This document shows, in pieces, positions 56,918 to 64,000 of a stretch of DNA of 64,000 bases; within the stretch, counting starts at the first letter, position 1, and every line of letters begins with the position of its first letter. The notes below the pieces were generated by a model. That model did not search any database, had not been told where the DNA came from, and saw only the letters and a list, made by a program, of their open reading frames with translations. A program made the position numbers and the translations under genes. Origin of the DNA: Bacillota bacterium LX-D (GTDB lineage Bacteria; Bacillota; DUOV01; Zhaonellaceae); assembly GCA_031628995.1 (NCBI GenBank), contig JAVLUO010000001.1, forward strand, positions 372,001-436,000, read 5' to 3'.

Positions 56918-57415
56918 TTAAGACTTATAATTTTTGTTTTTTAAACCACGAGACATGGCAATTCTGCCTGTACGTACAACTTCTTTGATCCCAAATGGAC
57001 GGAGGGCACTTTCGATAGCATTTATTTTGCTTTCGTCACCAGTTGCTTCTATGATAACTGTGTTTTTACCTATATCTACAATGCGAGCCCGAAATATATC
57101 CACTATCTGCATAATCTCACCCCGAATAGCAGGGTCAGCATTAACCTTAATTAAAATCATTTCCCGATCAACATATTCTTCTGTAGTTAAGTCAGTTAAT
57201 TTAATTACGTCGATTAATTTATACAGTTGTTTGCTTACTTGCTCAATAACACGGTCATCGCCATCAACAACAATAGTCATTCGAGAGATGAGGGGATTAT
57301 CTGTTTTACCTACAGCCAAGCTGTCAATGTTATAACCTCGGCGGGCAAACAAGCCGGCTATTCTGGTCAGTACCCCGGGACGGTTTTCTACATTTACTGC
57401 CAATGTATGCTTCAC
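56918..57415 (-). CDS. ilvN: Acetohydroxyacid synthase small (regulatory) subunit
   Basis: 165 residues. The ACT domain MKHTLAVNVENRPGVLTRIAGLFARRGYNIDSL and the C-terminal domain with GRIAMSRG. It activates the large subunit and confers valine feedback inhibition. One small subunit gene lies between two large subunit genes, so it may serve both. Length matches the full-size IlvH type. Confidence 0.95.
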   Translation of the reverse strand: MKHTLAVNVENRPGVLTRIAGLFARRGYNIDSLAVGKTDNPLISRMTIVVDGDDRVIEQVSKQLYKLIDVIKLTDLTTEEYVDREMILIKVNADPAIRGEIMQIVDIFRARIVDIGKNTVIIEATGDESKINAIESALRPFGIKEVVRTGRIAMSRGLKNKNYKS

Positions 57416-57419
57416 TATA

Positions 57420-59138
57420 TTACCTCCCCAACATGTTATTTATAGAGCACCCGGCAGGAACCATTGGATATACCTTTTCATCAGCTTCAATAATAAAGTC
57501 TAAAATATATGCTTTGGGCGAGGAAATTGCTTCCTCTAAAGCCGGGCGAACATCCTCCGGTTTTTCAACGCGTAAGCCAACAGCTCCATAAGCATCTGCC
57601 AATTTAACAAAATCCGGCTGTCCTGTCATAGAGGTGTGTGAATAATGTTTATCAAAAAATAGTTCCTGCCACTGCCGCACCATACCTAAAGTATGGTTAT
57701 TGAGAATAGCCACATTAATTGGCAATTTGTTTTGGACTATAGTGGCAAACTCTTGAGAGTTCATCTGGATACTGCCATCGCCAGCAATGTTAAAAACTAC
57801 TGCTTCCGGATGAGCCATCTGAACTCCCATAGCTGCAGGCAGGCCAAAGCCCATAGTTCCTAAACCTCCGGAAGTTATAAAATTTCGGGGCTTAAGGCTG
57901 GAATAGTATTGAGCTGCCCACATTTGATTTTGACCAACTTCTGTACAAATATATGCTTCACCATTAGTTGCGGCATAAATTTGTTCAACTACAAATTGTG
58001 GTTTAATCACACCTGGTACTGTTTCATACTTTAAAGGATATTTATTCTTCCACTCAGCTATTTTTTGCTTCCAAGGTTCAATGGCTGGACGGTAACCTTT
58101 GTTTTCTAATACCTTGTTTAACTCCTGCAGAACTTTTTTCACATCCCCTGCTAAAGGAATATCAACTTGGACGTTTTTGCCAATTTCTGCAGGGTCAATA
58201 TCAATATGAATAATTTTAGCCTGTGTACCAAAGGTATCCAATCGGCCCGTTACCCGATCATCAAACCGTACTCCAATGCCAAAAATCAAATCGCTTTCAT
58301 ATGCTGCATAATTAGCATAGGCAGTTCCATGCATTCCCAGCATCCCTAAACACTGCTCACGGTTATCAGGGAAAGCCCCTTTACCCATTAAAGAATAAGT
58401 TAGGGGAATGTCAGTTAATTCAATCAGCTTACCTATTTCCTCACTGGCACCAGAACTAATAACACCTCCACCAACAAAAAGCACTGGCTGTTTAGCTTTT
58501 ACTATAGCTTCAGCTGCCTTGTTTACTTGTTCGAGATTGACGGTGCTTTTAAGCCTATAGCCTGGCAATTCAAGGCTAGGCGGATAAATAAATTCTGTTT
58601 TTTCTGTAGTAATATCCTTTGGTATATCAATTAAAACAGGTCCAGGCCGTCCAGTGGTAGCAATATGAAATGCTTCATGGATAACTCTAGCCAAATCTTT
58701 TACGTCTTTAACTAGGTAGCTGTATTTTGTAATAGGAGTGGTAATGCCTACTATATCTGCTTCTTGGAAAGAGTCCCGACCTAGAAGGGCACTAGGCACC
58801 TGACCTGTAATGGCCACAATAGGAACGGAATCCATATAAGCATTGGCAATACCAGTTACTAAGTTAGTTGCTCCTGGTCCTGAGGTCGCTAGGCAGACTC
58901 CAGGTTTCCCAGTAGAACGTGCATACCCATCTGCAGCATGAACTGCTCCTTGTTCATGGCGGGTCAGAATATGGGTGATATTTTTCGTGCGATAAATTTC
59001 GTCATAAATAGGTAATACCTGGCCCCCCGGATAACCGAAAATAACTTCAACGCCTTCAGCAGCCAATGCTTTAAGCAAAATTTGCGCTCCCGTCAGTTCT
59101 TCCGGTTGAGCAGTGTTGATGGGGTTTTTGCTAGTCAT
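57420..59138 (-). CDS. ilvB: Acetohydroxyacid synthase large subunit, first copy
   Basis: 572 residues. [37 protein letters not shown], the TPP-activating Glu in [53 protein letters not shown] and the thiamine motif GDGSIQMN. It overlaps ilvD by 8 bases and lies 4 bases before ilvN. It is clearly diverged from the second copy, so an ancient rather than recent duplication. Confidence 0.95.
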   Translation of the reverse strand: MTSKNPINTAQPEELTGAQILLKALAAEGVEVIFGYPGGQVLPIYDEIYRTKNITHILTRHEQGAVHAADGYARSTGKPGVCLATSGPGATNLVTGIANAYMDSVPIVAITGQVPSALLGRDSFQEADIVGITTPITKYSYLVKDVKDLARVIHEAFHIATTGRPGPVLIDIPKDITTEKTEFIYPPSLELPGYRLKSTVNLEQVNKAAEAIVKAKQPVLFVGGGVISSGASEEIGKLIELTDIPLTYSLMGKGAFPDNREQCLGMLGMHGTAYANYAAYESDLIFGIGVRFDDRVTGRLDTFGTQAKIIHIDIDPAEIGKNVQVDIPLAGDVKKVLQELNKVLENKGYRPAIEPWKQKIAEWKNKYPLKYETVPGVIKPQFVVEQIYAATNGEAYICTEVGQNQMWAAQYYSSLKPRNFITSGGLGTMGFGLPAAMGVQMAHPEAVVFNIAGDGSIQMNSQEFATIVQNKLPINVAILNNHTLGMVRQWQELFFDKHYSHTSMTGQPDFVKLADAYGAVGLRVEKPEDVRPALEEAISSPKAYILDFIIEADEKVYPMVPAGCSINNMLGR

Positions 59139-60792
59139 TAAATATCGCCCCCGTATTAGCAGAAGTCACTTGTCGTGCATACCTAGCTAAATAACCTTTC
59201 GTTATTTTGGGTTGAGGAACATGCCACGCTTTCTTTCTTTTAGCCAGTTCTTCTTCTGGAACTAGTAAATCTAAAGTGTTTTCAGGGATATTGATCCTGA
59301 TTCTATCCCCTTCTTCCACTAAAGCAATAGGACCACCTTCTGCCGCTTCCGGGGAAACATGTCCAATGGATGCTCCTCTAGTTGCCCCTGAAAAACGGCC
59401 ATCTGTAATTAATGCTACTGATTCTCCTAAACCCATACCGCTTACGGCAGCAGTCGGAGTCAACATTTCCCGCATTCCCGGGCCCCCTTTTGGCCCCTCG
59501 TAGCGAATAACAATTACATCACCCGGCTTAATTTTTAAGCCCATAATTGCATCTACTGCTGCCTCTTCTGATTCAAAAACTCTGGCCGGCCCTTCATGGA
59601 CCAACATTTTGGGATCAACTGCTCCTTTTTTCACTACAGCACCTTTTGGAGCAAGGCTTCCCCATAAAATGGCCAAACCGCCATCCTTGCTGTAAGGCTC
59701 GGAAACAGGACGGATAATATTATGATCTAAAACTTTTACGCCTTGTAAATTTTCAGCAATAGTTGCACCTGTTACAGTCAACTGAGTAAGATCAAGTAAA
59801 TCCAACTTAGTTAGTTCCGCCATTACAGCTGCAACGCCGCCAGCCTCATGGAGATCTTCGATAAAATGATCTCCAGCAGGACTCAATTTACAAATCTGGG
59901 GTGTTACCTTAGAAGCATCGTTAAAATCTTCAAAGGTAATTTTAACGCCAGCAGCATGAGCAATCGCAGGTAGATGTAAAGCTGTATTAGTGGAACAACC
60001 TAAAGACATATCCACAGTTATGGCATTTTTAAAAGCACTTTCCGTCATAATATCTAAAGGCCGAATATTTTTTTCTAAAAGCTTCATAACTTGCATGCCT
60101 GCTTGTTTAGCAAGTCTAATTCTCGCAGCAGAAACTGCAGGAATTGTTCCATTTCCAGATAAGCCCATTCCAATAACTTCTGTTAAGCAATTCATGGAGT
60201 TTGCTGTAAACATTCCAGAACAAGAACCGCAGCCTGGGCAAGCATTTTCTTCTAATTCCTTTAGTTCTTCCTCAGTCATTTTCCCTGCTCCAAAAACACC
60301 TACTGCCTCAAACATATTGCTTAAGCTAATTCTTTGGTCTTTAAGTTTACCAGCCATCATGGGCCCGCCGCTAACAAAAATAGCAGGCAGGTTTAATCTG
60401 GCACAAGCCATTAACATTCCCGGCACAACTTTATCGCAGTTGGGAATAAACACTAAGGCATCAAAAGCATGAGCTGTAGCCATAATCTCTACAGAATCAG
60501 CAATTAACTCTCGGCTAGCCAAGGAATATTTCATACCCGTATGATTCATGGCAATACCATCACAAACAGCTATAGATGGGAATTCAATGGGAGTACCCCC
60601 AGCCATTCTCACACCTGCTTTTACAGCTTCTGCAATTTGATCTAGATGTAAATGTCCTGGTACAATTTCGTTTTGAGCATTAACAATACCAATCATTGGC
60701 CTGTTAATTTCTTCATCTGTTAAACCTAAAGCTTTAAATAAGGAACGGTGAGGAGCTTTTTCAACACCTTGCTTCATTTGCAAACTTCGCAT
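59131..60792 (-). CDS. ilvD: Dihydroxyacid dehydratase
   Basis: 553 residues. Iron-sulfur cysteines in [10 protein letters not shown] and [18 protein letters not shown], then [24 protein letters not shown]. It dehydrates dihydroxyisovalerate and dihydroxymethylvalerate to the keto acids. A GGAGAGGA site precedes the ATG. The cluster is oxygen-sensitive, fitting an anaerobe. Confidence 0.97.
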   Translation of the reverse strand: MRSLQMKQGVEKAPHRSLFKALGLTDEEINRPMIGIVNAQNEIVPGHLHLDQIAEAVKAGVRMAGGTPIEFPSIAVCDGIAMNHTGMKYSLASRELIADSVEIMATAHAFDALVFIPNCDKVVPGMLMACARLNLPAIFVSGGPMMAGKLKDQRISLSNMFEAVGVFGAGKMTEEELKELEENACPGCGSCSGMFTANSMNCLTEVIGMGLSGNGTIPAVSAARIRLAKQAGMQVMKLLEKNIRPLDIMTESAFKNAITVDMSLGCSTNTALHLPAIAHAAGVKITFEDFNDASKVTPQICKLSPAGDHFIEDLHEAGGVAAVMAELTKLDLLDLTQLTVTGATIAENLQGVKVLDHNIIRPVSEPYSKDGGLAILWGSLAPKGAVVKKGAVDPKMLVHEGPARVFESEEAAVDAIMGLKIKPGDVIVIRYEGPKGGPGMREMLTPTAAVSGMGLGESVALITDGRFSGATRGASIGHVSPEAAEGGPIALVEEGDRIRINIPENTLDLLVPEEELAKRKKAWHVPQPKITKGYLARYARQVTSANTGAIFND

Positions 60793-60819
60793 TTTATCCT
60801 CTCCTGACAGTCATTAAAA

Positions 60820-61698
60820 TTACTCAAAAATTACTGGGCCGTCGACTTTAACTAATTCACGATAATCTTTAATTAACTCAATTGTAATTTCACCAGGTTC
60901 ACCATTGCCAATTTTTCGACCATCAACGGAAACAACAGGTATTGCTTCGGCAGCAGTTCCCGTTAGGAAACACTCATCAGCATTATAAACATCATGTCTG
61001 GTGAACAGCTTTTCTTGAACTTCAATACCTCTTTTACGTGCTAACTCTATAACTGCATTTCTAGTTATACCTTCTAAAAGTCCAATAAAGGAAGGAGGCG
61101 TAATTAATACTCCATTTTTGACAATAAAAATATTATCGCCTGTTGCTTCGGCTACATAGCCTTCATTATTCAAAAGCAATCCTTCAGCTGCATTAGCTAA
61201 GTTTGCTTCCATTTTAGCCATAATATTATTTAAATAGTTTAATGATTTGATTTTGGGATTAACACCTTCCGGCGGATTCCGTCTAGTTGCAACAGTCACG
61301 ATGCTCATTCCTTTTTGGTAAAGCTCCTCAGGGTACATCTTAATTCCTGCCGCTATACAAATCACAGAAGCGTGTTCGCATTTACGAGGGTCTAAACCTA
61401 AGTCCCCTTTACCCCTGGTAACTACCAAACGAATATAGGCATCTTTTAAATTATTTTTACGGAGAGTTTTTAACACAACTTCGCACATTTCCGCCCTAGT
61501 CATCCCTATTTCTAAATTAATCGTTTGAGCAGACTCATAAAGCCGGTCAATATGCTCTGCTAATCTAAAAACCCTATTATGATAAGCTCTGATTCCTTCA
61601 AAAACCCCATCGCCATATAACAAGCCATGATCAAATACAGATACGACAGCTTGCTCCTCCGGTACAAAATCGCCGTTTAAGTAAATAACTAATCCCAT
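60820..61698 (-). CDS. ilvE: Branched-chain aminotransferase
   Basis: 292 residues, fold-type IV PLP enzyme: VSVFDHGLLYGDGVFEGIRAYH, RLVVTRGKGDLGLDP, the PLP Lys in KIKSLNYLNNIMAK, NEGYVAEATGDNIFIV and FLTGTAAEAIPV. It transfers the amino group to the branched-chain keto acids. First gene of the operon, directly behind the T-box leader. A D-amino-acid aminotransferase is the main alternative; the operon context favours IlvE. Confidence 0.94.
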   Translation of the reverse strand: MGLVIYLNGDFVPEEQAVVSVFDHGLLYGDGVFEGIRAYHNRVFRLAEHIDRLYESAQTINLEIGMTRAEMCEVVLKTLRKNNLKDAYIRLVVTRGKGDLGLDPRKCEHASVICIAAGIKMYPEELYQKGMSIVTVATRRNPPEGVNPKIKSLNYLNNIMAKMEANLANAAEGLLLNNEGYVAEATGDNIFIVKNGVLITPPSFIGLLEGITRNAVIELARKRGIEVQEKLFTRHDVYNADECFLTGTAAEAIPVVSVDGRKIGNGEPGEITIELIKDYRELVKVDGPVIFE

Positions 61699-61717
61699 TT
61701 TGATTCCTCCTTATTAT

Positions 61718-61965
61718 AAAAAAACCTCCCGCCTTGGCAAATTTTGCCAGGGGCGAGAGGAGTATTCCCGCGCTACCACCCTGATTGTCATTTGTAAAAT
61801 GACTTCTCTCCAGCGTCAAACAACGCCTGTGTGCTAACGGACACTTCCGGCTTTACTTACTAGACTTTCAGCAAAACTGCTCAGGGAGGGATACCAACAA
61901 CTTTTTTCGGTACCGCATTTCAGCAAACAGCGGCTCTCTGTAACCATAAACAAAGTCTTGACTTG
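61718..61965 (-). promoter_or_regulatory. T-box leader of the branched-chain operon
   Basis: The minus-strand leader carries the T-box core AGGGTGGTAGCGCGGG (complement of 61767-61782), which pairs with the uncharged tRNA 3' end, and a terminator CCTCTCGCCCCTGGC...GCCAAGGCGGGAGG followed by seven T (61718-61761). Stem I includes AGAGAGCCGC. A likely specifier is AUC (complement of 61890-61892, isoleucine), but CUC nearby cannot be excluded. Uncharged branched-chain tRNA would allow readthrough into ilvE. Confidence 0.9.
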
Positions 61966-62082
61966 TCTCCCGTCATGGCATTTCCTGGTGTGGGACTTAA
62001 ATTATCTGTCCCAAAATGTCATATTTATTTTAAATATTAGTATAAGACTCACTAATATAACTGTCAAGAAAAAAATTAAATA

Positions 62083-62268
62083 TTACAATTTGCCCTTGGT
62101 TAATAAATTTTCTAGGTCTTCAACTGGGGCATCGACTACAATTGTATTGTTATATAATGCTTTAAGAACCGCTACACATTGCCCATCTGCATCTGTCGTA
62201 AAATCAATAATGCAAAAAGTAATATCGTTATTATAGGATTTTCTTGTGACTAGATCCCCTATTTTCAT
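62083..62268 (-). CDS. Stand-alone YabG N-terminal-domain-like small protein
   Basis: 61 residues from the ATG at 62268, behind GGAGGTG. MKIGDLVTRKSYNNDITFCI and APVEDLENL match the start of the sporulation protease YabG (about 290 residues), but the reading frame ends before the protease part. The fold is probably a small SH3-like barrel. No further YabG sequence lies downstream, so it is either a real domain-sized protein or a stable truncation. Gene layout (own ribosome site, no frameshift) favours a real gene. Confidence 0.65.
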   Translation of the reverse strand: MKIGDLVTRKSYNNDITFCIIDFTTDADGQCVAVLKALYNNTIVVDAPVEDLENLLTKGKL

Positions 62269-62315
62269 AGCTAACACCTCCTAGATTAGTTTATGTCTGT
62301 AACTAATCATAGGTG

Positions 62316-62341
62316 TCAAAAAAAGCACCCTCACAGGTGCT
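62316..62341 (-). terminator. Intrinsic terminator after the DUF3786 gene
   Basis: AGCACC...GGTGCT stem with a short loop and TTTTTTT on the minus strand, 15 bases past the stop at 62356. Confidence 0.8.
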
Positions 62342-62355
62342 GGAAAAGAATATAT

Positions 62356-62979
62356 TTAGACAGCTGAAAGCAGCTTGTAAGAAAAACTAATTCCCAACAT
62401 ATAGAGAGCAACTGTATCTAAGTGCAGGATAGCGGAACGGTCAAAAAGAATATTAAACATGGATTGTTCATTAGTGCTCCCGGGCCAGTGTGCTAAACCT
62501 AAAATAACTTTTGGTAAGGCCTTAACTATAAAGAATTTATTTCTTCCTTCTATTTCTTCAGCATTTAAAGCCAAGCAGGCCTTTTGGACACGTTCTTCGT
62601 CAGTGCCAAAATAGCGTACTAATGGTACTATTGCTTCTAAAACAAATGGATTATAATGATGTACTCCTGCAGGCAGATCTTTAAAAGACAACCAGCCTTG
62701 AGGACGCTCCAAAGCACATGCCCCCAGTAAATATTGCAGCAGCAGAGTTTTATCCCCTAATCCTAGCTCCCTTTGGCTATCCTTGGCAGTAATTTCTCCA
62801 GAAGGAAAGGCAATTTCGTATAGTTCATTAAAAAATTTAAGCTGAAAAACTTTTTTATTTTCATCGTATTGAGCGCCACTTAATTTAGCCATAGATTGCG
62901 GATTTTGTTCCGTTGCAAATTTAGCCACTGTTTCCTGCCAAGCCGGCAAATAGTTTCCGGGGTATTCCATTAACAACAC
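62356..62979 (-). CDS. DUF3786 domain protein
   Basis: 207 residues: KFATEQNPQSMAKLSGAQYD, FFNELYEIAFPSGEI, LLLQYLLGACALERPQGWLS, a PAGVHHYNPF motif, and a tail with ILHLDTVALYMLGISFS. DUF3786 proteins occur mostly in anaerobes, often near corrinoid or one-carbon genes; function is unknown. It follows the HD-GYP gene by 6 bases, so they are cotranscribed. Confidence 0.8.
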   Translation of the reverse strand: MLLMEYPGNYLPAWQETVAKFATEQNPQSMAKLSGAQYDENKKVFQLKFFNELYEIAFPSGEITAKDSQRELGLGDKTLLLQYLLGACALERPQGWLSFKDLPAGVHHYNPFVLEAIVPLVRYFGTDEERVQKACLALNAEEIEGRNKFFIVKALPKVILGLAHWPGSTNEQSMFNILFDRSAILHLDTVALYMLGISFSYKLLSAV

Positions 62980-62985
62980 CTACTT

Positions 62986-64000
62986 TTAATAAATAATTTG
63001 TTTTTCTTTTTGACCATTTTTTATCTGCATCAGTTCCGGTTCCGTAATAATGTCCTTGATTACAACTTGTGTTAAATGGGTAAGCTTCAATTCATAAGGT
63101 TCTTTGACGAGCCTATTTTCCTTAAAAAATACTCTGATCACAGGACGTATAGTAAGTTCTTTAGGTACATCTACCACAACTCCAATTTCGCCTGTATTTA
63201 GCTTAACAAAGGTTCCTACGGGATAAGGTGCTATTTGACTTAAAAACACTTTGACTAAATTATAATCATAAATAGTACCTCCCGTACCGGACAAAAATTC
63301 ATAGGCTTCGTGAGGCAAAAAAGCTTTGCGATAAACTCTATCTGAAGTTAAAGCATCATAAACATCGGCAATACCTGTAATTTGCGAATATAGATGTATT
63401 TTCTTCCCTTTAAGTCCGTGAGGATAACCGCTGCCGTCAATCCTTTCATGGTGCTGTAAAGCAACTTTAGCGGCAAAAGAACTTATCTCAGATTGGTTTT
63501 CTAAGATATTATAGTCAAAAATAGTATGCATTTTAATTTTTTCCCGCTCTTGTTCATCTAATTTACCTGGTTTGTTGATTATTTCATTGGGTATTAGAGT
63601 TTTTCCTATATCATGGAGCAATGCACCCGTACCCAAATGAAAAAGCTGATTTTCGCTAAAATTTAAATTTATTCCCGTTAAAATTGACAAAACGCAAACA
63701 TTTACTGAGTGGGCAAAAGTATAAGAATCTGCCGTACGAATATCAGTTAAGTTAACAACTAAATCTTCATTTTTCAACAAGTCACTAATTATATTTTTAA
63801 TTGTATTAATTATTTTTTCTTGCCTTACTATTATTTTTTTCTCTTTAAAAATATTGTCCCGGATATTTACTACTAACTCTTTAACGCTACGTATTGCTTC
63901 CATTCTAGTGTTATCTGAAATAACATCGCAGACATCTAAATCAGGTGCTAAATCGTCATGAATATAAATAGCAGAAACATTAAAAAACTTCAATTGCTCA
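62986..64000 (-). CDS. HD-GYP domain protein (cut by window edge)
   Basis: At least 335 residues. The frame remains open to the window end, and a TTG at 63993 is not a convincing start, so the true N terminus lies outside. The HD-GYP domain (about 100-250) has HSVNVCVLS, LLHDIGKTLIP, LQHHERIDGSGYPHGLKG and YDALTSDR. Such enzymes degrade c-di-GMP. The following beta-rich C-terminal domain resembles those of other Firmicute HD-GYP proteins. It could oppose the GGDEF proteins of this window. Confidence 0.9.
   Translation of the reverse strand, partial: EQLKFFNVSAIYIHDDLAPDLDVCDVISDNTRMEAIRSVKELVVNIRDNIFKEKKIIVRQEKIINTIKNIISDLLKNEDLVVNLTDIRTADSYTFAHSVNVCVLSILTGINLNFSENQLFHLGTGALLHDIGKTLIPNEIINKPGKLDEQEREKIKMHTIFDYNILENQSEISSFAAKVALQHHERIDGSGYPHGLKGKKIHLYSQITGIADVYDALTSDRVYRKAFLPHEAYEFLSGTGGTIYDYNLVKVFLSQIAPYPVGTFVKLNTGEIGVVVDVPKELTIRPVIRVFFKENRLVKEPYELKLTHLTQVVIKDIITEPELMQIKNGQKEKQIIY

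Overview
The window comes from an AT-rich, low-GC Gram-positive anaerobe, most likely an endospore-forming member of the Clostridia (Peptococcaceae/Heliobacteria-like; I cannot name the genus). The signs are a Clostridium pasteurianum-type molybdenum nitrogenase cluster with nifI1/nifI2, a [2Fe-2S] ferredoxin of the C. pasteurianum type, siroheme-dependent (Ahb/NirJ) heme synthesis genes, a glmS ribozyme, a T-box leader, a cdaA-cdaR-glmM-glmS block and a stand-alone domain like the N terminus of the sporulation protease YabG.

Layout. 0-9.5 kb: a membrane-anchored protein cut by the window edge, a decayed ExeA-type transposition ATPase, a four-gene alternative heme operon (minus), a PhoB/PhoR-like two-component pair (plus), an IS256 scar, a membrane GGDEF enzyme, a PC4-like protein, and the rotted tail of what looks like a type I restriction locus. 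9.7-11.2 kb: amino-acid permease. 11.4-23.8 kb: one nif operon on the minus strand, nifH-I1-I2-D-K-E-N-X-B-fdx-modA-modB-nifV. It is visibly richer in GC than its flanks, and it starts behind a promoter flanked by a long direct repeat and a terminator-like leader. 23.9-37.7 kb: an accessory region. It has IS3, IS66, integrase and recombinase scars, an 810-residue REC-PAS-GGDEF protein, a LemA/TPM pair, a LysR gene divergent from a siroheme/ferredoxin reductase, several disrupted genes, and an unusual family of nested inverted-repeat elements at 34.7-37.7 kb. 37.7-47 kb: cell-wall precursor and c-di-AMP genes (cdaA-cdaR, an FAD oxidoreductase, glmM, ribozyme-controlled glmS) with an ORF-less group II intron behind the cdaR terminator, and a divergent DUF881 pair. 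47-49 kb: a large coiled-coil protein of unknown function. 49.2-62 kb: a T-box-controlled branched-chain amino-acid operon, ilvE-ilvD-ilvB-ilvN-ilvB2-leuA-leuC-leuD-leuB-cimA, without ilvC. 62-64 kb: the YabG-like mini-protein, a DUF3786 protein and an HD-GYP protein cut by the edge.

Working together: the nif operon carries the structural proteins (HDK), PII-like switches (I1, I2), the cofactor scaffold and synthesis genes (E, N, X, B, V), a ferredoxin and molybdate uptake parts. The Ahb genes turn siroheme into heme b. CimA and LeuBCD can make 2-oxobutyrate from pyruvate and acetyl-CoA, which the acetohydroxyacid synthases then use for isoleucine. CdaA/CdaR and GlmM/GlmS link c-di-AMP to amino-sugar supply.

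The most novel signal is the 34.7-37.7 kb repeat family. Each full unit has three left arms spaced about 80 bp and three right arms spaced exactly 20 bp, which pair in nested order. The arm sequence differs between units but stays complementary within each unit, and each unit has a G-quadruplex-type motif at the same place.
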